Assembly: GCA_021786815.1 (NCBI GenBank)
Contig: JAJYMR010000012.1
Location: 1 to 7,361 of the forward strand
Direction of reading: 5' to 3'
Origin: Deltaproteobacteria bacterium
GTDB lineage: Bacteria; Desulfobacterota; Binatia; Binatales; Binataceae
DNA: 7,361 nucleotides
The notes below the pieces were generated by a model. That model searched no databases, was not told the DNA's origin, and saw nothing but the letters and a program-made list of their open reading frames with translations. A program made the translations under genes and the position numbers. Below, one piece after another: positions 1-5,378 of this stretch. Within the stretch, counting starts at the first letter, position 1. The number at the start of each line of letters is the position of its first letter.

Positions 1-378
1 CTCGAGATGGCGCGCCGCAAGCGTCAGCATCGAGACCGCGCCCGTGTAATTCTGGTTGACGATGGAAATCGCCGCGTCAGGATCGGTCTGCGCGCGCACC
101 TCGTCGCCGAGCGTTCCGAAGCACAGGACGACGCCGTCGAGTCCGCCCAGTTCGCGCGTCGCGCGTTCGAGGAATTCGCGATGCGAGGCGAAATCGGCCA
201 CGTCGAAGGTTCCCGAAAGCGGTTCGGTGCCCGAGCGCACCGCGATATCTGCGGCGATCCTCCCGGCCTCGGCACTGTCGCGCGCAGCCGCGTAAATTCG
301 CGCTCCCCGCTCCGCAAAACGCATCGCAAGCCCGCGCGCGATCGGAGAAGTCGCTCCCAGAAGCAGTATCTTCATCAT
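1..378 (-). CDS. dprE2: DprE2-like SDR reductase (decaprenylphosphoryl-2-keto-ribose reductase), 3' end beyond the left edge
   Basis: This is the N-terminal 126 residues of an atypical short-chain dehydrogenase/reductase; the C-terminus lies off the left edge. DprE2 proteins use NAD(P)H to reduce decaprenylphosphoryl-2-keto-ribose to decaprenylphosphoryl-arabinose, completing the epimerisation started by DprE1. The Rossmann nucleotide-binding loop is LLLGATSPIA (residues 5-14), which matches the DprE2-style glycine motif rather than the classical TGxxxGIG. The Asp-Val-Ala-Asp turn that follows beta strand 3 is at 59-62. The NNAG-equivalent strand is LCFGTLGD (85-92). INYTAAVS of mycobacterial DprE2 is mirrored by VNQNYTGAVS (107-116). 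The catalytic Tyr-x-x-x-Lys region falls outside the window. Two ATG codons stand at the start (378 and 375) and I took the first; no strong Shine-Dalgarno precedes either. The oxidase gene ends only 14 bp upstream, so the two are very probably co-transcribed and translationally linked. The SDR family is certain; the DprE2 role rests on the motifs and the partner gene. Confidence 0.85.
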   Translation of the reverse strand, partial: MMKILLLGATSPIARGLAMRFAERGARIYAAARDSAEAGRIAADIAVRSGTEPLSGTFDVADFASHREFLERATRELGGLDGVVLCFGTLGDEVRAQTDPDAAISIVNQNYTGAVSMLTLAARHLE

Positions 379-392
379 GCCAGCCGTCGCGC

Positions 393-1799
393 CTATGCCG
401 GTTCCATCCTGAGCCTGCGCGAGAGGCTCGACGAAAAGCGGTTGTTCGGGTCGGCCGAGGCTTTGATCTGCCGCCATCCGCCCAGATTCGGATACATCGC
501 GGGCAACGTCTCGGGCGCAAGGCGCGCGTCCTTGGCCAGGTACACGCGGCCCCCGCGCTTGACGACCATCTGGTCCAGGCGGTCGAGAAATTCGGGCAGT
601 CCGCCGCTCATCGGGAAGTCGAGCGCGAGCGTATATCCCGGCATCGGGAACGACAGCATCCCTTCCTGCGCGCCGAACTTCTTGAGCACGGCCAGGAACG
701 AGCCGCGCCCGCTCTTAGCGATCGCTTCGAGGACTTCGACAAGGCCCTCACGGCTCTGTTCGAGCGGCCATACGCACTGGTACTGGACGAATCCGCGTTT
801 GCCGTAAATCCGGTTCCAGTTGTCGATCGAGTCGAGCGGATAAAAGAACGGCTCGTAGGGCGTGATGACGCGGGCGGCGCTCGGATGCCGCAGATAGTAG
901 GCGGCGTTGAACGCGCGCACGCTCGCGGGAGCGAGCACGAAGCCGGGCAGATCGAACGGCACCGAAAGACGCGACGGCGGCGAGGGACGAAACGGCGCCT
1001 GGCGAAGCTTCGCGGGCAGCGCCTCAAGCGGCGCGAAATTTCCCACGCTCAACACCGAGCGTCCGAGCGCGCCGCGCCGGCTCAGGCAGTCGATCCATGC
1101 GACCGAATAATCATAGCGCGAGTCGGTCGCTTCGAATTGCGCGAATGCCTCGTCCACGTTGCCTGCGCGGATAATCTCGCCTTCAAGGTACGCGCTCGCG
1201 ATGCGCCGCAGGCGAATTTCGAGCTCGATAATCACGCCGGTCAGGCCCATCGCGCCGACGGTCGCCCAGAACAGGTCCGCATTCTCCTCGCGCGAGCATC
1301 GCTTCACCTCGCCCGAGGCCAGCATCAAGTCGAACCAGAGCACGTGGCTTGCCAGAGAGGAATCGCGATGGTGGTTCTTGCCGTGTACGTCGGCGGCGAT
1401 CGACCCTCCCAGCGTGACGTAGCGGGTTCCCGGCGTTACCGGCGGAAAGAAGCCGCGCGGCAGGAATACGTCGAGAATCTCCGCGATAGTCACTCCCGCC
1501 TCGCATCGGAGCACCGCGCTGTCGGCGTCGAAGCCGAGCATTCGGTTCATCCGCTCGACGTCCACGACGCGGTTCTCGGCGTTCAGAGCGGCGTCGCCGT
1601 AGGCGCGTCCGGCGCCGCGAGCGATAAGCCTTTGCCCATCGCCGGTAACGACCGAGCGCAGCTCGGAAAGCTTCTCGGGACGATAAACTTCGCAATCGCA
1701 GACGGGATAGCGGCCCCATCCGCTGAGCCGCGTCCGATTGGCCTGCACGGACGGGCCTGGCTGCGCGGGGGCGGACTCCGATGCCGTTGACTGATTCAT
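393..1799 (-). CDS. dprE1: DprE1-like FAD-dependent oxidase (decaprenylphosphoryl-ribose 2'-oxidase family)
   Basis: This 468-residue flavoprotein of the vanillyl-alcohol-oxidase (FAD_binding_4) fold is close to the 461 residues of mycobacterial DprE1. By family it oxidises the 2'-OH of decaprenylphosphoryl-ribose and passes the keto intermediate to DprE2, encoded 14 bp downstream. From the ATG start, LSGWGR is at 25-30, the FAD phosphate loop ARGAGRAYGD at 60-69, VTPGTRYVTLGGSIA at 121-135, DVHGKNHH at 137-144 and LFWATVGAMGLTG at 176-188. The substrate domain carries FFYPLDSIDNWNRIYG (318-333), GFVQYQ (336-341) and LAKDAR (421-426). The Mtb residues His132, Lys134 and Lys418 correspond to His139, Lys141 and Lys423. 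The benzothiazinone-reactive Cys387 is Ala392 here. The reading frame stays open to a GTG at 1886 preceded by GAAGG; that start would add 29 residues with a basic-hydrophobic leader. I chose the ATG because family members begin shortly before the GWGR motif, but it lacks a clear Shine-Dalgarno. Confidence 0.9.
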   Translation of the reverse strand: MNQSTASESAPAQPGPSVQANRTRLSGWGRYPVCDCEVYRPEKLSELRSVVTGDGQRLIARGAGRAYGDAALNAENRVVDVERMNRMLGFDADSAVLRCEAGVTIAEILDVFLPRGFFPPVTPGTRYVTLGGSIAADVHGKNHHRDSSLASHVLWFDLMLASGEVKRCSREENADLFWATVGAMGLTGVIIELEIRLRRIASAYLEGEIIRAGNVDEAFAQFEATDSRYDYSVAWIDCLSRRGALGRSVLSVGNFAPLEALPAKLRQAPFRPSPPSRLSVPFDLPGFVLAPASVRAFNAAYYLRHPSAARVITPYEPFFYPLDSIDNWNRIYGKRGFVQYQCVWPLEQSREGLVEVLEAIAKSGRGSFLAVLKKFGAQEGMLSFPMPGYTLALDFPMSGGLPEFLDRLDQMVVKRGGRVYLAKDARLAPETLPAMYPNLGGWRQIKASADPNNRFSSSLSRRLRMEPA

Positions 1800-1939
1800 G
1801 CCGCAGGACAAGTAGGGTAACAGGAAGGCGGATGCGGCGAAACGCGTGTGTCGGCGCGCTGGCGGCGGCGTCAGCGTTTTTGCCACGCGCGCCTTCGATG
1901 CCCTAGGATGGCGTCGGAGCGAAACAGGGAGCGTGAATC
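1800..1939. promoter_or_regulatory. Divergent intergenic region between dprE1-like and carboxyltransferase genes
   Basis: This 140-bp region must drive both the leftward oxidase-reductase unit and the rightward carboxyltransferase. On the plus strand, TTGCCA (1880-1885) and TAGGAT (1904-1909) are separated by 18 bp and match the sigma70 consensus at 5/6 and 4/6 positions, placing transcription start near 1916. I saw no comparably good promoter on the minus strand. If the oxidase starts at GTG 1886, its coding region would reach into this area and overlap the plus-strand -35 box. The promoter call is from consensus matching only, in a lineage whose sigma preferences are unknown. Confidence 0.45.
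1926..1931 (+). promoter_or_regulatory. Ribosome binding site of the carboxyltransferase gene
   Basis: AGGGAG lies 8 nt before the ATG at 1940. It is a good Shine-Dalgarno match at normal spacing and supports this start codon. The encoded N-terminus also begins where carboxyltransferase family members begin. Confidence 0.65.
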
Positions 1940-3496
1940 ATGTCCTGGCAGCCGGAAATCGATGAAATTCGCCGCCGCGTCGAACTCGCCAAGCAGATGG
2001 GCGGGTCCGACAACGTCAAGCGCCAGCACGACGGCGGCAAGCTTACCGTCCGCGAGCGTATCGAGCGCCTGCTCGATCCCGGAAGTTTCCACGAATACGG
2101 CGCGCTGGCCGGAACCCCGAAGTACGAGGGCGACACGATGGCTGGCTTCATGCCGGCCAATTTCGTGGGTGGAACCGGCAGGATAAACGGCCGGCTGGTC
2201 GCGGTCGGCGGCGACGACTTCACGGTGCGCGGAGGCGCGGCCGACGCGTCGGTGGGCAACAAGCAGGGTTACGCCGAGCTTATCGCGCATGAACTCCATA
2301 TCCCGATCGTAAGGCTCGTCGATGGAACGGGCGGCGGCGGCAGCGTGCGGACGCTGGGCACGTTAAGGCGCACTTACGTTCCCGCCAACCCTGCCTTCGA
2401 CGTCCTGGTGAAGCTGCTCGCCGAGGTGCCGGTGGTCGCGGGATGCATGGGCTCGGTGGCGGGGCTCGGCGCGGCGCGGGTTGCGGCCTCGCACTTCTCG
2501 GTGATGGTGCGCGGGACGAGCCAGCTTTTTGTCGCGGGTCCGCCGGTGGTCAAGTGGGGAACAGGCGAAGACCTGACCAAGGAGGAACTGGGCGGCTCGG
2601 ACGTCCATGCCCACGGAAGCGGCGCGGTCGATAACGAGGCCGAGAGCGAGGACGACGCCTTTGCGCAGATAAGGCGCTTTCTCTCCTATCTGCCACAAAG
2701 CGTATGGCAGGTCCCGCCCTACGTGAAACCCGACGATGAAACGAGCCGCCGCGAGGAGGAACTGATCAGTATCGTGCCGCGCAGCCGGCGTCAGGGCTAT
2801 GACGCGCGCCGGATAGTCGAGTGCGTGATCGACCTCGGCTCGTTCTTCGAAATTGCGCCGGGCTTCGGGCCTTCACTTATCACGGGCTTCGCGCGGCTCG
2901 ACGGCTTTCCGGTCGGCGTGATGGCTAACGACCCGTATTTCATCGGTGGCTCGCTCGACGCCGCCGCCTCGGACAAGATGGTGAAGTTCGTGGATCTCTG
3001 CGACACGTTCCACCTGCCGGTGGTCAACTTCGTCGATCAGCCCGGCTTTCTGATCGGTCGCGAGGCCGAGATGCAGGGAACGATACGCCACGGCGTGCGC
3101 GCGCTTTACGCCGTGTTCCAAGCCATCACGCCGTGGGTCGCGATCATGGTGCGGCGATGCTTCGGGGTGGCGGGCGCGGGGCATGGGATCACGACCGGGC
3201 TCAACCTGCGCTACGCGTGGCCGTCAGCCGATTGGGGTTCGCTGCCAATCGAAGGCGGAATCGAGGCTGCCTACAAGCGCGATCTCGCGGCGGCAGCCGA
3301 TCCCGAAAAGCTGCGGCGCGAACTCGAAGAGAAGTTCAACGCGGTGCGCTCGCCGATTCGGACGGCGGAGGCGTTTGGAGTCGAGGAGATTATCGATCCG
3401 CGCGACACGCGTCCGCTCCTGTGTGAGTGGGTGCATCAGGCCTACGAGATAATTCCGACACAGCTCGGGCCAAGGACGCGAACGATGCGCCCATAG
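1940..3496 (+). CDS. Acyl-CoA carboxylase carboxyltransferase (beta) subunit, PccB/MccB-like with a variant acyl pocket
   Basis: This 518-residue protein has the usual length and two-lobed crotonase-type architecture of biotin-dependent carboxyltransferases (propionyl-, methylcrotonyl- or other acyl-CoA carboxylase beta subunits). These transfer CO2 from carboxybiotin to an acyl-CoA in the cytosol. The N-lobe has GGKLTVRERIERLLDPGSF (32-50), DGTGGGGSVRTLG (128-140), the oxyanion-hole segment GCMGSVAGLGAAR (168-180) and GTGEDLTKEELGGSDVH (207-223). The C-lobe has DPYFIGGSLDAAASDKMVKF (331-350), FVDQPGFLIGREAE (364-377) and the second oxyanion segment GVAGAGHG (409-416). Ordinary PccB proteins have GGAYDVM and later AVMGAKGA; here those stretches read GVAGAGH and ADWGSLPIEGG (430-440). 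The substrate therefore cannot be assumed to be propionyl-CoA. A free-standing biotin carrier is encoded 1.6 kb downstream, but the biotin carboxylase subunit is absent from the window. The family is secure and the substrate unknown. Confidence 0.93.
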   Translation: MSWQPEIDEIRRRVELAKQMGGSDNVKRQHDGGKLTVRERIERLLDPGSFHEYGALAGTPKYEGDTMAGFMPANFVGGTGRINGRLVAVGGDDFTVRGGAADASVGNKQGYAELIAHELHIPIVRLVDGTGGGGSVRTLGTLRRTYVPANPAFDVLVKLLAEVPVVAGCMGSVAGLGAARVAASHFSVMVRGTSQLFVAGPPVVKWGTGEDLTKEELGGSDVHAHGSGAVDNEAESEDDAFAQIRRFLSYLPQSVWQVPPYVKPDDETSRREEELISIVPRSRRQGYDARRIVECVIDLGSFFEIAPGFGPSLITGFARLDGFPVGVMANDPYFIGGSLDAAASDKMVKFVDLCDTFHLPVVNFVDQPGFLIGREAEMQGTIRHGVRALYAVFQAITPWVAIMVRRCFGVAGAGHGITTGLNLRYAWPSADWGSLPIEGGIEAAYKRDLAAAADPEKLRRELEEKFNAVRSPIRTAEAFGVEEIIDPRDTRPLLCEWVHQAYEIIPTQLGPRTRTMRP

Positions 3497-3523
3497 CGCG
3501 GGCGCCGAAGCGGCGTACCGATG

Positions 3524-3538
3524 CCGCGCCGCGCGCGG
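3524..3538. terminator. Possible GC hairpin between convergent genes
   Basis: The 60-bp gap between the convergent carboxyltransferase and transporter genes contains CCGCGC-CGC-GCGCGG, a perfect 6-bp stem with a 3-nt loop. A smaller hairpin, CGCCG-AAG-CGGCG, lies at 3503-3515. The position suits a bidirectional terminator. Neither hairpin is followed by a T-run on either strand, so they are not canonical intrinsic terminators, and short GC palindromes arise by chance in DNA of this composition. Confidence 0.25.
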
Positions 3539-3556
3539 AACGCATTGGCGCGGTTC

Positions 3557-4900
3557 CTAGGCGCTTGCGGTTTCTCGCAGGGGCTCGCGGGCCTCATGCG
3601 TGCGGATCGCTCGCCCGGGGCGCGTGATGAACATCGCCACGATATAGAGCACCATCCCGGCCAGCGAGATCTCGACCCACCGTCCCCATCCCGAGTGATG
3701 CGCGACAATGAGCGTGAGCGGCGCCGAGATGGCAACCCATCCCCGCGCAATCAGCCCGAAGAATGCCCATCCCGTGGCCTGCAGCGCGGGCGAGATGTCC
3801 TCGAGCGTCTCGGAAAATTGCGCGGCCCACGGCACGTATCCGATCGCAAGGAAGCATCCGAGCGTCGAGGCGACAATCGCCATCTCCCCGTGGGACATCG
3901 CGTGGCCGAACTTCGGTATCCACCAGAAAAGCAGTCCGCAGCTCAGCACGGCTCCGAAGATTGCAATCGGTTTTCGCGACTGGAACCGGTCGGAGACATA
4001 CCCGGTCAGGACCAGCACCGCGAGGTTCGCAAACCAGAAGTACGCGTTGAGCGAAGCCGCCTCGGCCGGGCTGTAATGGAACGCCTGCGTGAACATCAGC
4101 GGCCCGAACGGCTGCAGCGTGAAGTAGAGCGTCAGGTTGGCGACCACCCCGAACACCAAGAGCCAGACCTCGAAGTGGCGTAGCAGCGCGGCGAACGCGC
4201 CAGCGGTGCTCGACGGAAGCTCGGCCGCGCTCGGACGGCGGCGCCCCTCGGCCTCCATCGCGGCGATCTCGTCGCGGAAGATCCTGAGCCTGAGTTCCGG
4301 GCTCAGATCCTTGAGCCACAGCAGAATCGGAACGAACATCGCGATCCCGAGAAAGCCCATAATCCAGATCTGCGACTGCCAGGTGCGATAGAGCGGCAAC
4401 GTCAGTCCCGCGATGAAGTTGGCCAGAAAATTCGACCCGACCGGCCCAACCGTGAAAAGCCCGAAGGCGAGCGCGCGGCTGAGCCTGGGCGACATGTCGC
4501 GCACCAGCGCCGCTCCCGCGCCCGCCATCAAACCGCCCACCACGCTCATCAGCGTGCGGATGATTATGAAGCTCAGCACGTTATGGATGAGCAGGTTCGC
4601 GAACACCAGCACGGTTACGGCGGCAAGGCATCCGTCGATTATCATCACGCGGCCCCATCGGTCGGCGAGCGGACCGCCGATGAAGGCGGAGACCGCCGAG
4701 ACCGCCACGGCGAAGGTGATGAAGTATCCGTAGCCGATGGTGCTCAGATGAATGTCGGGCAGGAGCAGCGGCAGAACCGGCGCGAGCTGGAACTCGTAGG
4801 AGGCCAGCACGGTTGCAAGCACCGTGAGCAACACCAGTCCCCATCGATGCGCTCCGCGGGGATAATCGGTAAGCGTGCGAACCTCTGCGAATCTGCTCAT
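3557..4900 (-). CDS. MFS transporter, 12 transmembrane helices, substrate unknown
   Basis: This 447-residue inner-membrane protein has the major facilitator layout. About six hydrophobic helices lie within residues 20-196. A charged cytoplasmic loop of about 40 residues (197-240, with PELRLRIFRDEIAAMEAEGR at 201-220) follows, then six more helices to about residue 425. The family's motif A is present between helices 2 and 3 as GGPLADRWGRV (75-85), and its half-repeat between helices 8 and 9 as GYVSDRFQSRK (300-310). GPVGSN (152-157) in helix 5 resembles motif C. Helix 1 carries an acidic residue in ASYEFQLAPVLPLLLPDI (33-50), consistent with proton-coupled uptake of an anion or sugar acid. 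The ATG at 4900 has GGAGG four bases upstream. The gene lies antisense between the two carboxylase subunit genes, which makes an organic-acid substrate thinkable, but nothing in the sequence identifies it. Confidence 0.9.
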   Translation of the reverse strand: MSRFAEVRTLTDYPRGAHRWGLVLLTVLATVLASYEFQLAPVLPLLLPDIHLSTIGYGYFITFAVAVSAVSAFIGGPLADRWGRVMIIDGCLAAVTVLVFANLLIHNVLSFIIIRTLMSVVGGLMAGAGAALVRDMSPRLSRALAFGLFTVGPVGSNFLANFIAGLTLPLYRTWQSQIWIMGFLGIAMFVPILLWLKDLSPELRLRIFRDEIAAMEAEGRRRPSAAELPSSTAGAFAALLRHFEVWLLVFGVVANLTLYFTLQPFGPLMFTQAFHYSPAEAASLNAYFWFANLAVLVLTGYVSDRFQSRKPIAIFGAVLSCGLLFWWIPKFGHAMSHGEMAIVASTLGCFLAIGYVPWAAQFSETLEDISPALQATGWAFFGLIARGWVAISAPLTLIVAHHSGWGRWVEISLAGMVLYIVAMFITRPGRAIRTHEAREPLRETASA

Positions 4901-5077
4901 CCTGCCTCCGTTGCGGGGCGGACAGACAGTCAGATTGTGGTTGCAGTCCCGGGAATTGCCGGGCGGCGAGCCCCTTCGCCGCCGTCTCTTTCCTCTACAA
5001 CCAAAGCCGCCACTCGCTCAAGCCGAAAATCGCCGTGCGCGGCTGGTGCTCTCGAACAGGCTCCTGCTAAGAGGTCG

Positions 5078-5092
5078 TTGCGAGCATCGCGA
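5078..5092. repeat. Small hairpin unit resembling dispersed intergenic repeats
   Basis: TTGCGA-GCA-TCGCGA folds as a 6-bp stem (one T-G wobble) with a 3-nt loop. The surrounding string GTCGTTGCGAGCATCGCGAA has the look of the dispersed intergenic repeats of the 'cgttgcgagcgaagcgaa' type found in many high-GC bacterial genomes. Only one copy is visible here, so repeat status is a guess from appearance. Confidence 0.25.
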
Positions 5093-5105
5093 AGAAGGCG
5101 AGGGC

Positions 5106-5111
5106 GGAGGG
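5106..5111 (+). promoter_or_regulatory. Ribosome binding site of the biotin-carrier gene
   Basis: GGAGGG lies 11 nt upstream of the ATG at 5123. It is a strong Shine-Dalgarno core at slightly long spacing. It supports a short 70-residue product beginning MELRSPS rather than an in-frame start hundreds of bases upstream within the antisense of the transporter gene. Confidence 0.55.
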
Positions 5112-5122
5112 AAAAGCCGGAA

Positions 5123-5335
5123 ATGGAGCTGAGAAGCCCCTCGGTGGGCAAGGTGTTAAGAATTTCGGTTGAGCCCGGTGCGGAAGTGACCCGTGGTCAG
5201 GAAGTCCTGGTCATCGAATCGATGAAGGTTGAGATCCCTGTCAAGGCAACCGCCAACGGACGCGTCAAGGAATTCCGCGTGACTCCCGGCGAGCAGATCC
5301 AGCGAAACGCGGTCCTCGCCATTCTACAGGTATGA
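5123..5335 (+). CDS. Free-standing biotin carboxyl carrier protein (biotinyl/lipoyl attachment domain), 70 aa
   Basis: This is a single biotinyl domain and nothing else. MELRSPSVGKVLRISVEPGA (1-20) is the first half-barrel, with the expected P-x-x-G-x-V pattern. EVLVIESMKVEIPV (27-40) carries the modification hairpin; Lys35 in Glu-Ser-Met-Lys is the predicted biotinylation site. ANGRVKEFRVTPGEQIQ (44-60) and AVLAILQV (63-70) complete the second half-barrel. The canonical hairpin is AMKM/SMKM; here the residue after lysine is Val, a tolerated variant. The size matches small stand-alone carriers such as Bacillus BLAP-type proteins, and the absence of an N-terminal Ala/Pro-rich linker separates it from AccB. 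It would shuttle carboxybiotin between a biotin carboxylase and the carboxyltransferase encoded at 1940-3496. A lipoyl carrier is less likely, because lipoyl domains usually have DKA around the lysine. A biotin protein ligase elsewhere would be needed for modification. Confidence 0.88.
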   Translation: MELRSPSVGKVLRISVEPGAEVTRGQEVLVIESMKVEIPVKATANGRVKEFRVTPGEQIQRNAVLAILQV

Positions 5336-5360
5336 CCGTGAAGCGTTCGTGCGTGGCGGG

Positions 5361-5378
5361 CTAGGCGCGCTAGGCGCG
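5361..5378. repeat. Perfect 9-bp tandem repeat across the kelch stop codon
   Basis: CTAGGCGCG occurs twice in direct tandem (5361-5369 and 5370-5378). On the minus strand this gives Arg-Ala-stop encoded twice in a row, so the kelch gene has a back-up stop nine bases downstream. It is probably a small slippage duplication. Confidence 0.6.

Larger units (their letters stand above)
4901..5122. promoter_or_regulatory. Divergent intergenic region between transporter and biotin-carrier genes
   Basis: This 222-bp region lies between the transporter (leftward) and the biotin carrier (rightward). It must hold promoters for both, but I could not pick a convincing -35/-10 pair on either strand. Visible structure includes GGAGG for the transporter (cctcc at 4905-4909), an inverted repeat CCCGG-GAATTG-CCGGG (4948-4963) that could be an operator or chance, and a short hairpin unit at 5078-5092 described separately. 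A plus-strand frame is open across the whole gap and continues into the biotin carrier, but its upstream translation is arginine- and serine-rich low-complexity sequence with no family resemblance, so I do not read it as coding. Confidence 0.4.

Noticed and set aside
1..6. CTCGAG palindrome at the very first bases
   Set aside because: It codes for Leu-Glu within the SDR gene; a six-base palindrome (an XhoI site) at a window edge carries no information.
77..520. Minus-strand frames at the left edge that are longer than the SDR in their own frame (77-520, 24-329)
   Set aside because: They are Arg-rich off-frame translations; the third minus frame gives clear SDR motifs from 378 to the edge.
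885..1790. Long plus-strand reading frame (about 300 codons) antisense to the oxidase gene
   Set aside because: Its translation has no recognisable family features and is rich in Arg/Ala; the opposite strand matches DprE1 throughout, so this is a high-GC shadow frame.
4583..5122. N-terminal extension of the biotin carrier to a start inside the transporter gene
   Set aside because: The frame is open, but the translation is antisense to conserved transporter helices and then low-complexity; the carrier domain starts cleanly at the ATG at 5123 with a Shine-Dalgarno.
4930..5151. Small minus-strand frame of 73 codons in the divergent gap
   Set aside because: It overlaps the carrier start, has no family resemblance, and its middle reads through the repeat-like hairpin.
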